This document shows, piece after piece, positions 1-6,090 of a DNA stretch of 6,796 nt (position 1 is its first letter; every line of letters begins with the position of its first letter). Source of the stretch: a bacterium (GTDB lineage: Bacteria > Sumerlaeota > Sumerlaeia > MVZB01); assembly GCA_023480605.1 (NCBI GenBank), contig JAMCWS010000214.1, positions 1 through 6,796 on the forward strand. Direction: 5' to 3'. A program made the position numbers and the translations under genes. The notes beneath the pieces were generated by a model, which worked only from the letters and a program-made list of their open reading frames with translations, did not search any database and had not been told where the DNA came from.

Positions 1-761
1 ACCAAGCGATGAGCCCGTACCCAGACTGGCAGGTTGGCGGTGGGCTGGGCGAACGAGTGCACCATGCCGCCGAGGGAGTCGAACCGGTTCCAGTAGGGGC
101 TGTTGAGCGCGGTGAAGAGCAGGGGAGCGGTTTCGCCGCTGACGCGCGCCACGGCCAGCAGTACCCCCGTCAGCACGCCGGCCTTGGCTGCGCGGAAGTA
201 AATGCCGAACGACACCCGCCAGCGGGGTGCGCCCAACGCCATTGCCGCCTCGCGCAGCGACCCCGGCACCAGGCGCAGCATGTCCTCGGTCGTGCGCGCC
301 ACGATGGGGAGCATGATGATCGCCAGACCCAGCGCGCCGGCATAGCCCGAAAAGCCGCCCATCGGCCGAACCATGATTTCGTAAACGAAAACGCCGATGA
401 TGATCGAGGGGACGCCCATGAGGACGTTGGCGGCGAAGCGCACGCCGGCCGCCAGGCGTGTCCCCCGGCCGAACTCGGCCAGAAAAACCCCGCCCAGCAG
501 GCCCAGCGGCGCTCCCAGCAGCGAGGCCAGCACCGTGATGACGACCGTGCCGACGATGGCGTTGGCCAGGCCGCCCCCCTCGACGCCCGGCGGCGTGGGT
601 AGTTTGGTGAAGAAATCCCAGCCCAGTGCCCCGATCCCGCGCCGGACCAGCATGAGGAGGATCCAGGCGAGCATGAAGCAGCCGCCGGCGGCCGCCACGC
701 CCGAGAGCCACTTGAGCGCCAGATCCAGCCCCCGCCGGGCCCGCATCGACCGCGTCTTCAT
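1..761 (-). CDS. pstA: Phosphate ABC transporter permease PstA (3' end cut by the window edge)
   Basis: PstA is one of the two inner-membrane subunits that form the phosphate channel of the PstSCAB importer. My translation from the ATG at 761 stays open to the left edge for 253 codons; PstA is usually about 280-300 residues, so only the last few dozen are missing. Visible features: a basic N-terminus, a first membrane helix near residues 19-40, hydrophobic segments near 67-95, 110-130 and 142-156, the ABC-permease EAA loop at about 171-195 (EAAMALGAPRWRVSFGIYFR), and a GETAPLLFTA stretch at 209-218 characteristic of PstA. The ATG overlaps the pstC stop as ATGA, and a GGAGG about seven bases upstream acts as ribosome-binding site, so translation is probably coupled to pstC. 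No frameshift is seen. The family call is firm; the end of the gene lies outside the window. Confidence 0.94.
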   Translation of the reverse strand, partial: MKTRSMRARRGLDLALKWLSGVAAAGGCFMLAWILLMLVRRGIGALGWDFFTKLPTPPGVEGGGLANAIVGTVVITVLASLLGAPLGLLGGVFLAEFGRGTRLAAGVRFAANVLMGVPSIIIGVFVYEIMVRPMGGFSGYAGALGLAIIMLPIVARTTEDMLRLVPGSLREAAMALGAPRWRVSFGIYFRAAKAGVLTGVLLAVARVSGETAPLLFTALNSPYWNRFDSLGGMVHSFAQPTANLPVWVRAHRL

Positions 762-1756
762 CGGCCTTCCTCCCGGCCCCGGCTCATCCAGCCCAGCCAG
801 AGCTGCGCGGCGATCTGCACCAGGATGGTGATCGCCAGCAGCACCAGCCCCAGTTCCACCAGCGAACTGAGGTAGAGCGGTTCAGAAGCTTCGGTGAATT
901 CATTGGCCAGCGTCGAGGAGATCGTGTTGCCCGAGGCGAACAACGAGGGCGAAATCGCGTGGTCGTTGCCGATGACGAACGTCACGGCCATCGTTTCGCC
1001 CAGCGCCCGCCCCAGACCCAGGAACGCCGCGCCGACGATGCCGCGCAACGTATAGGGAAGAGTCACTTTGCGCGTCACCTCGGCGGTGGTGGCGCCCAGG
1101 CCGAAGGCCGACTCGCGCAGCACCGGCGGCACCAGGCGGAAAACATCGCGCGATATGGCCGTGATGAAGGGCAGCACCATCAGCGCCAGCACCAGCCCCG
1201 CCGTCAGCATGCCGATCCCCATCGGCGGTCCGCTGACCAGGAACACCCCGCCGCCCAGGCGCTGCAGCCACGGCTGGACGTGGTCGGCCATGAATGGCGC
1301 GAAAAGGAACAATCCCCACATCCCATAGATGATGCTCGGGATGGCCGCGAGCAGCTCGATGGCTCCGCCCACCACGGCGGCCAGGCGCGGCGGGGCCAGT
1401 TCGACCAGATAGAGCGCGATCGCCAGGCTGAGCGGAATGGCCAGCGCGAGCGCGATGATAGTCGTGACCAGCGTGCCGAACAGGCTGCTCAGCGCCCCGA
1501 ACTCGCCGGTTACCGGATTCCAGGCGTCGCTCGCCAGGAAACGCCAGCCGAACCGGCCGATCGACAGGCGCGACCCCCACGCCAACTCGGCGAACAGCCC
1601 CGCGATCAGCACGACGACGACGAGGGCGCTGACCATCACCACCCCGTGAATGAATCGGTCCATGACGTTGAGTCGCGGCCGCCTCCCCGCTTCGGCGGGC
1701 GGCGTGGTCTCGATCGCCTGGGGCTCACTCAGGATTTGCATCGGCGTCCTCGTCAT
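758..1756 (-). CDS. pstC: Phosphate ABC transporter permease PstC
   Basis: PstC pairs with PstA to form the membrane channel of the high-affinity phosphate importer. The product is 332 residues, normal for the family. Predicted membrane segments lie near 34-57, 89-118, 125-155, 180-205, 238-262 and 298-322. The EAA loop that contacts the PstB ATPase is at about 215-240 (ESAFGLGATTAEVTRKVTLP), followed by the PstC-typical RALGETMAV at 250-258. The start is uncertain: the ATG at 1756 lies only five bases beyond a strong inverted repeat and has no clear ribosome-binding site, whereas the in-frame ATG at 1741 (residue 6) has GAGGA five bases upstream and is a good alternative. The gene follows pstS by about 90 bases and overlaps pstA by four, so it probably shares a transcript with both. 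The family identity is secure. Confidence 0.95.
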   Translation of the reverse strand: MTRTPMQILSEPQAIETTPPAEAGRRPRLNVMDRFIHGVVMVSALVVVVLIAGLFAELAWGSRLSIGRFGWRFLASDAWNPVTGEFGALSSLFGTLVTTIIALALAIPLSLAIALYLVELAPPRLAAVVGGAIELLAAIPSIIYGMWGLFLFAPFMADHVQPWLQRLGGGVFLVSGPPMGIGMLTAGLVLALMVLPFITAISRDVFRLVPPVLRESAFGLGATTAEVTRKVTLPYTLRGIVGAAFLGLGRALGETMAVTFVIGNDHAISPSLFASGNTISSTLANEFTEASEPLYLSSLVELGLVLLAITILVQIAAQLWLGWMSRGREEGR

Positions 1757-1761
1757 GATAA

Positions 1762-1801
1762 GGGGGAGGCCATCCGTGATGATGCCCCGATGGCCTCCCC
1801 C
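1762..1801 (-). promoter_or_regulatory. Perfect 13-bp inverted repeat between pstS and pstC
   Basis: The arms GGGGGAGGCCATC (1762-1774) and GATGGCCTCCCCC (1789-1801) are exact reverse complements around a 14-base loop. In the minus-strand transcript this would form a very stable hairpin ending five bases before the ATG at 1756. No U-run follows (the next bases are TTATC), so it is not a classical intrinsic terminator. Stem-loops between a binding-protein gene and its permease genes are known in several ABC-transporter operons, where they stabilise the upstream mRNA or cause partial termination so that more binding protein is made. That role here is inferred. It may also hinder initiation at 1756, favouring 1741. 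A weaker CCCCA/TGGGG stem-loop with a six-base loop lies just upstream in the transcript, near 1820-1836. Confidence 0.65.
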
Positions 1802-1843
1802 GGCGATCTCCCCGTCGCCCCCCCAAGCGACTGGGGTGTCCGG

Positions 1844-2936
1844 TTACTGCATCGGCCAAACCGGCTTGCCGGCGGCCGTGATCTGCTCGGACCAGGCCTT
1901 CTCGACCTGCTTGACCACCGACTCGGGCATCGGCACGTAATCGAGTTCGCTGGCGGCCTTGCCGCCGTTGGCATAACACCAGGCGAAGAACTTCAGAACC
2001 TGGTACGCCTGGGCCGGTTTGGCCTGTTCCTTGTGCATGAGGATGAACGAGGCCCCGATGATCGGCCAGCTCTTCGCCCCCGGCTGGTCGGTGAGCACGA
2101 CATAGAAACCCTTGGCGCCCGCCCAGTCGGCGTTGGCCGCGGCCGCCTGGAAGGTATCGGCGGCCGGGGCAACAAACTGCCCGGCCCGATTCTTCAGCAT
2201 CACGGTCGTCATCTTGTTCTGCAAAGCGTAGGCATATTCGACATAACCCAGCGACCCTTTGATCCGCTGGACGTAATTGGCCACGCCTTCGTTGCCCTTG
2301 CCGCCGACGCCGGTGGGCCAGGCCACGGCCTTGTCGTTGCCGACTTGGGTTTTCCATTCGGGCGAGACCTTGCCGAGGTAATTGGTGAAAATCCACGTGG
2401 TGCCCGAGCCATCGGCGCGATGCACGACGGTGATCGCCGTGCCGGGCAGCGCAAGGCCCGGGTTGTCGGCCTTGATCGCCGCGTCGTCCCATTTGGTGAT
2501 CTTGCCCAGGAAAATGTCGGCCAGCGTGGTGTTCGCGAGCTTCACCTGGCCCGCCTGGATGCCGGGCAGGTTGACCACCGGCACGACGCCGCCCATGATC
2601 ATCGGCCATTGCACGAGAGCATCCTTGTCCAGTTCCTCGGGGGTGAGCGGCGCGTCGGAGGCGCCGAAATCCACCGTCCCGGCCTTGATTTGGGCGATGC
2701 CGCCCCCCCGAGCCGATCGACTGGTAGTTCAGCCTGACGCCTTTTTCCTTCTCATAAACGAAGGCCCATTTGGCGTAAAGCGGATAAGGAAAAGTTGCTC
2801 CGGCTCCGGTGATGGTGACGGTTTCGGCGCGAGCCGCGGCGGCACCCAGGATAAACGGCGCCAGGGCGGCCAGCGCGGCAAGGCCCACTCCAAGGCCCAG
2901 CGATCGCAACGAACGGGCAAACCGGTAACTACGCAT
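1844..2936 (-). CDS. pstS: Periplasmic phosphate-binding protein PstS, with an apparent one-base frameshift
   Basis: PstS binds inorganic phosphate outside the inner membrane and hands it to PstC-PstA. The reading frame from the ATG at 2936 gives a signal peptide (hydrophobic core about 14-33, likely cleavage after ARA at 35-37, no lipobox Cys), then TGAGATFPYPLYAKW, and holds as PstS to about residue 76. It then leaves the PstS frame in a seven-G run (plus-strand C run 2703-2709). Dropping one G restores GSGGGIAQIKAG and joins the frame ending at the TAA at 1844, giving 363 residues, close to the usual PstS size. Ligand positions known from E. coli PstS are present in the repaired protein: Thr48, Phe49, Ser76, Asp94, Arg173, Asp175, Ser177, Gly178 and Thr179 (RADGSGT). 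As written, the 5' frame would give a 403-residue product that is non-PstS after residue 78. A sequencing or assembly error is the likeliest cause; a real mutation is possible. The start has only a weak GAG upstream. The family call is firm. Confidence 0.9.
2703..2709 (-). other. Seven-G homopolymer where the pstS frame breaks
   Basis: On the coding strand the serine codon TCG runs into a seven-G tract followed by CGGC. Six Gs would read Ser-Gly-Gly-Gly-Ile-Ala, as expected for PstS; seven put the rest of the gene out of frame. Another seven-G tract in this window, inside phoR (3568-3574), is in frame on both sides, so runs of this length are not always misread here. Whether the extra base is real cannot be decided from the sequence. 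Confidence 0.85.
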
Positions 2937-2959
2937 GTTCAGCTCGCTTTCGGGTGATT

Positions 2960-3007
2960 GGCGGCCGGGCCGGCATTGGCGATCCGATCCGGCGATCCGG
3001 GGCCGCC
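2960..3007 (-). promoter_or_regulatory. GC-rich inverted and direct repeats in the pstS leader
   Basis: Between the candidate control region and the pstS ATG, GGCGGCC (2960-2966) and GGCCGCC (3001-3007) can pair around a 34-base loop. The loop carries two copies of GGCGATCCG (2978-2986 and 2991-2999) on the plus strand. In the pstS mRNA this would form a GC-rich structure starting about 24 bases before the start codon. It could affect mRNA stability or translation, but in DNA this GC-rich such pairings are common, so functional support is weak. No terminator U-run follows. Confidence 0.3.
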
Positions 3008-3061
3008 CCGCGCCTTTCGGGCTTCGGGACTGATCCTACGGATTCGCCGTCAGGCTAGCGC

Positions 3062-3105
3062 CGTTTTGTTAGTCCGAAATGAATGGATTGTTAGGATTCG
3101 GTTAA
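3062..3105 (-). promoter_or_regulatory. Candidate Pho box: four 11-bp units upstream of pstS
   Basis: Read on the minus strand, heptamers spaced exactly 11 bases apart are TTAACCG (3105-3099), CTAACAA (3094-3088), TTCATTT (3083-3077) and CTAACAA (3072-3066), each followed by a four-base spacer. PhoB/PhoP-type regulators bind tandem repeats with this 11-bp period: CTGTCAT in enteric bacteria, TTAACA-like in Bacillus. Three units match TTAACA at five of six positions, the third at three; the fit to the E. coli motif is poor. The array ends 125 bases before the pstS ATG and overlaps the last phoR codons and stop. A possible -10 element, TAGGAT (3038-3033), lies 23 bases downstream. The pattern is seen directly; binding by the neighbouring PhoB is inferred. 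Confidence 0.5.
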
Positions 3106-4905
3106 GGCCGGCCCGGGCAGGCGGATGGTGAAAGTGCTGCCGGCTCCGGGCTCGCTTTCGACGTCCACCGAACCCCGATGGGCTTGCGCGATGTGCTTGA
3201 CGATCGCCAGTCCCAGGCCGGTGCCTCCCAGGCGTCGGCTGCGCGCCGGATCGACACGATAAAAGCGCTCGAACAGGCGGGGTAAATGTTTGGCATCGAT
3301 GCCGCAGCCGTGGTCGCGTACCCGGATCACGACCTCGCCGCCCGCGCGTTCGCCCAACAGATCAATCGAGGCCCCCGGTTCGCTGTACTTGATGGCGTTG
3401 TCGAGCAGGTTGCCGACGGCTTGTTCGAGTAGGCGGCCGTTGGCGCGCGCGCGCAGGTCGGTGGGGCAGTCCAGGTTAAGCCTGATCTCCTTTTCAGCCA
3501 GGCGCGCCCGGTAATGCTCCGCGGCCGCTTCCAGGATCGGCCGCACACCGGTGGCGCCCATCTCGATCCCCCCCGGCCTGGACAAGTCTGCCGACTCGGC
3601 GTCGCGTTCGATGCGCGACAGCGAGAGCAGGTCCTCGATGATCGAGTTGAGTCGGTCGGCCTGGCGCGCGAGGATTTCCAGGAAATTCCGGGCGTTTTCC
3701 GGGTCCTGGTAGGCTCCGTCGCGCAGCGTCTCGATGAAGCCCTTGATCGAGGTGACGGGGGTGCGCAGTTCATGGGAGACGTTGGCGACGAATTCGCGTC
3801 GCAGGTCTTCGAGATGATGCAGACGGGTGATGTCGCTCAGAACGATGAGCCTCCCGGCGACGGCGCCCATTTCGTCCTTCAGGGGGGCGCTTTCGGCCTG
3901 GAGAAGGCGGCCGCCGGGAGCGTGCAGTTGCGACTCTACGTCGCTGGGAGACTCGTCGGCCAGGACTTTACGCAGGAAACGCTGTAATTCGGCGTTTCGC
4001 ACGACGGTCTGAATCGACTCCCCGACGGAGTCCGCCCCGGCGATTCCGAGCATCGCGGCGGCGGCCCGGTTGATCATCAGGAGCCGTTCGTCAAGGTCGA
4101 CGGCCAGCACCCCTTCGCGCATGCCGGTCAGGATGGCCTCGCGCTCGTTGCGTTCGCGCGTCACCTCGCGGATCCGTTCGTCGAGTTGACTCGCCATACG
4201 GTTCATCGAATCGGCCAGGGCGGTCAGCTCCTCGGGGCCGTCGAGGTGGATTCTGCGCGAAAAATCCCCCTTGGCGTATCGCTCGGCCAGGCGCTGTATG
4301 GTTTGGATCGGCCGGCTGATGCGCCGCGAAAAATAGAGTCCCACCAGGCCGGCGATCACCGCCGCGACCAGAACCCCCTGCCACAACGAGCGCAGAAGCA
4401 GGTCGATCGCCGCGTCGACCGCCTTGATCGGCTGGGCCGTGCGCACCACCCAAAGCGCCTGCCCGTCGCGGCGGACCACCTCGGCGGTATACAGCATGTC
4501 GACCCCCAAGGTGTTGCTGTGGCGGACTTCGCCGCCCGGCAGGGCACGACCCGCCAGCGCGGCCCGGATTTCGGGCCGGTCGGCGTGATTCTCCATGATG
4601 GCCGGGTTTTCCTCCGAGTCGGCCAGCACGACGCCGTCGGGGCGGATAATGGTGATGCGCAGCCGGGCCGAACGGCCCAATTCGGTCACCAATTGCTCCA
4701 GACCCGCCGTCGAACCGTTGCGGGCGACGAAATCGGTGACCTGGCGTTCGACGAGCCGGGCCATCGACTCGAGGGCGGCGGCTTCCTCGCCGCGATAATA
4801 CCGGGCCAGTGAGCGCGGCGTGAAGGTGCCAACCGCGGTGGCGAACAGGCCGATGACCAGCAGAAACGCGAGGTAGATCCGCCAGAACATGCGTTTGTTA
4901 TTCAA
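3091..4905 (-). CDS. phoR: Phosphate-regulon sensor histidine kinase PhoR
   Basis: PhoR is a membrane-bound histidine kinase that phosphorylates PhoB when phosphate is scarce and dephosphorylates it when phosphate is plentiful. The 604-residue product has a first membrane helix (about 8-28), an extracytoplasmic domain (about 29-172), a second helix (about 174-193), HAMP (about 191-245), a PAS-like domain (about 252-360) and the kinase core. Kinase motifs: H-box VSHELRTP with phospho-acceptor His378, N-box LLDNAIKYS with Asn503, G1 DHGCGI (531-536), F-box LFERFYRV (544-551), and G2 GGTGLGL (560-566). The start is probably TTG at 4905: GGGAG lies seven bases upstream, while the ATG at 4890 has no ribosome-binding site. 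The TTG overlaps the phoB stop by eight bases, implying coupled translation. Domain layout and linkage to phoB and pst make PhoR the clear choice over other HAMP-PAS kinases. Confidence 0.94.
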   Translation of the reverse strand: MNNKRMFWRIYLAFLLVIGLFATAVGTFTPRSLARYYRGEEAAALESMARLVERQVTDFVARNGSTAGLEQLVTELGRSARLRITIIRPDGVVLADSEENPAIMENHADRPEIRAALAGRALPGGEVRHSNTLGVDMLYTAEVVRRDGQALWVVRTAQPIKAVDAAIDLLLRSLWQGVLVAAVIAGLVGLYFSRRISRPIQTIQRLAERYAKGDFSRRIHLDGPEELTALADSMNRMASQLDERIREVTRERNEREAILTGMREGVLAVDLDERLLMINRAAAAMLGIAGADSVGESIQTVVRNAELQRFLRKVLADESPSDVESQLHAPGGRLLQAESAPLKDEMGAVAGRLIVLSDITRLHHLEDLRREFVANVSHELRTPVTSIKGFIETLRDGAYQDPENARNFLEILARQADRLNSIIEDLLSLSRIERDAESADLSRPGGIEMGATGVRPILEAAAEHYRARLAEKEIRLNLDCPTDLRARANGRLLEQAVGNLLDNAIKYSEPGASIDLLGERAGGEVVIRVRDHGCGIDAKHLPRLFERFYRVDPARSRRLGGTGLGLAIVKHIAQAHRGSVDVESEPGAGSTFTIRLPGPALTES

Positions 4906-5596
4906 TCTCGAGCTCCCTGAATCGGTAGCCGACCCCCCGCACCGTTTCGATCAGTTTGCCGCAATCGCCCAGTTTGCGCCGCAGCGAAACGATGTGCACG
5001 TCCACGCTGCGGTCGGTCACGCCGATCCCTTCGCCCTGGGCTGCCGTGACGATCTGGTAACGCGTCATCACCAGTCCCGGCCGGCGCAGCAACGCCAGCA
5101 GGATGCGCATTTCGAGCGCGGTCAGCGAGACCGGCTCGCCGCCGGCCGTCACCTGGTAGCGGCCCAGGTCGATCGTGATATCGCCGCGCTCGATGACGGC
5201 CGGACCGTCGTCGCTCGTCGTCAATTGGGGACGGCGCAACGCCGCCCGGATGCGGGCCAGCAGAACGCGCGGACTGAAGGGCTTGATGACGTAATCGTCG
5301 GCGCCCAGTTCGAGGCCGGCGACCACGTCGGCGTCTTCGCCCTTGGCCGTCAGCATGACGATGCCGGCCGCGGCCGTGCGCCGCTCGCCCTTGAGGCGGC
5401 GGCAGACCTCCAGGCCGTCGACGCCGGGCAGCATCAGGTCCAGCACGATGAGATCGGGTGGCCGGGAACGCGCCCGCCGCAATGCCTCCTCGCCCGAGGC
5501 GACGCACTCGACGGCGTATCCTTCCTTGGTCAGGTTGTAACGGAGCAATTCACGAATGTCCTGTTCGTCATCCACCACAAGGATCGTTTGCGCCAT
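4898..5596 (-). CDS. phoB: Phosphate-regulon response regulator PhoB (OmpR/PhoB family)
   Basis: PhoB is the DNA-binding partner of PhoR; once phosphorylated it binds Pho boxes and activates phosphate-acquisition genes. The 232-residue protein has an N-terminal receiver domain with acidic Asp9-Asp10, phospho-acceptor Asp53 (VLDLMLPG), switch Thr83 and conserved Lys105-Pro106. After a linker comes a C-terminal winged-helix domain (about 135-230) with RSVDVHIVSLRRKL in the recognition region and the family ending ETVRGVGYRF. The ATG at 5596 has GGAG seven bases upstream and puts the receiver start MAQTILVVDDE at residue 1. The frame stays open further upstream, to a GTG at 5716, but that 40-residue Arg-rich extension does not look like receiver sequence and is probably leader. 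It is the first gene of the minus-strand cluster, and phoR starts inside its end. Length and motifs are normal for PhoB; linkage to phoR and pst separates it from other OmpR-type regulators. Confidence 0.95.
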   Translation of the reverse strand: MAQTILVVDDEQDIRELLRYNLTKEGYAVECVASGEEALRRARSRPPDLIVLDLMLPGVDGLEVCRRLKGERRTAAAGIVMLTAKGEDADVVAGLELGADDYVIKPFSPRVLLARIRAALRRPQLTTSDDGPAVIERGDITIDLGRYQVTAGGEPVSLTALEMRILLALLRRPGLVMTRYQIVTAAQGEGIGVTDRSVDVHIVSLRRKLGDCGKLIETVRGVGYRFRELEIE

Positions 5597-6015
5597 GGCG
5601 GCTCTCCGCGTCGTTCGAAAGCGCCCGGAGATGAATCGGCCGCGGCCGTCGGGCGATCGGGCGCGGCGAAACCCCTCCTTATTCTCTATCAGGTCCGCCT
5701 CATCGCGCGCAAACACTACATTGTGATTTTTTCTTAATACTTATCCCGAAATAATATACGTGCGTTGTGTTCTTTCACGCCCCTGCCGACGGATGTTTTA
5801 CCATCGTATTCGTGCCCACGCCCGCCGCTTCCATTGGAATCCGGCCGAATCTTTGTTCCCCCGCGCATGTTCGCCAGGAAGGAAAAGTTTAAAAAGGAGC
5901 GTTCATCGGCAGGTATCCCTGTGATCCGGAACCGGTAACTTTCATGACAAGATCCTCGCTCTGGCCGCTCTTGTTTTTGAATGACTGGATGGTTCCCGGA
6001 ATGTTCTAATGTACA
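5597..6015. other. Intergenic region between divergent phoB and acetyltransferase genes
   Basis: About 420 bases before the first possible acetyltransferase start (about 490 before the preferred start) hold no convincing gene. The part next to phoB (5597-5710) is GC-rich leader. From about 5711 to 5760 the DNA turns sharply AT-rich, with TATATT (5758-5753) and TATTAA (5739-5734) on the minus strand as possible phoB -10 elements, though neither has a good -35 at the right spacing. An AAGGAG at 5894-5899 on the plus strand is not followed by a standard start codon. I see no terminator, tRNA or riboswitch here. A phoB promoter in the AT-rich part is likely from position, but cannot be fixed to exact bases. 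Confidence 0.5.
5981..6010 (+). promoter_or_regulatory. Candidate sigma-70 promoter for the acetyltransferase gene
   Basis: ATGACT (5981-5986) matches the -35 consensus TTGACA at four of six positions. After an 18-base spacer, TCTAAT (6005-6010) matches the -10 consensus TATAAT at five of six. Transcription would then begin at about 6016-6018. A second -10-like hexamer, TACAAT, lies at 6012-6017 but has no suitable -35. The fit is reasonable and the position right, but such matches arise by chance in AT-richer intergenic DNA. Confidence 0.4.
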
Positions 6016-6090
6016 ATGATAGGAAACGATGCATCGAAACAGAGAAAGCTACGAATAGAATTAGGTAGACAGGGGGGGCATCGGTTCCCG

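Noticed and set aside
9..602. A 197-codon plus-strand open frame at the left edge
   Set aside because: It is antisense to pstA, whose minus-strand translation gives clear permease motifs over the whole stretch.
959..2737. A 592-codon open frame on the plus strand opposite pstC and pstS
   Set aside because: It lies antisense to two firmly identified genes, its product is rich in Arg, His, Gln and Asp with no recognisable domain, and long antisense frames are expected in GC-rich coding DNA.
2920..2930. The 11-mer AACCGGTAACT shared with 5930-5940
   Set aside because: Several exact 11-base matches are expected by chance in a window of this length; one copy is inside the pstS signal-peptide codons and the flanks do not match.
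3047..3053. CTGACGG on the minus strand as a further Pho half-site
   Set aside because: It is 19 bases from the nearest array unit, out of the 11-bp register, and the heptamer one period downstream does not match.
5597..5716. N-terminal extension of PhoB to the GTG at 5716
   Set aside because: The added 40 residues are Arg-rich and unlike a receiver domain; the ATG at 5596 has a good ribosome-binding site and the normal family N-terminus.
4889..5737. A 282-codon open frame on the plus strand opposite phoB
   Set aside because: It is the mirror of phoB codon bias; the product has low-complexity Gln/Arg/Ala/His/Asp composition and no domain.
5772..5789. Enteric-type Pho box CTTTCAC-GCCC-CTGCCGA on the plus strand between phoB and the acetyltransferase
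   Set aside because: The first half matches six of seven positions but the second only four. It points away from phoB and is over 200 bases from the acetyltransferase promoter; a match this good is expected by chance in a search of this size.
5944..6009. A 21-codon open frame (ATG 5944 to TAA 6007-6009)
   Set aside because: It has no proper ribosome-binding site, its end overlaps the candidate promoter, and an open frame this short is expected by chance.
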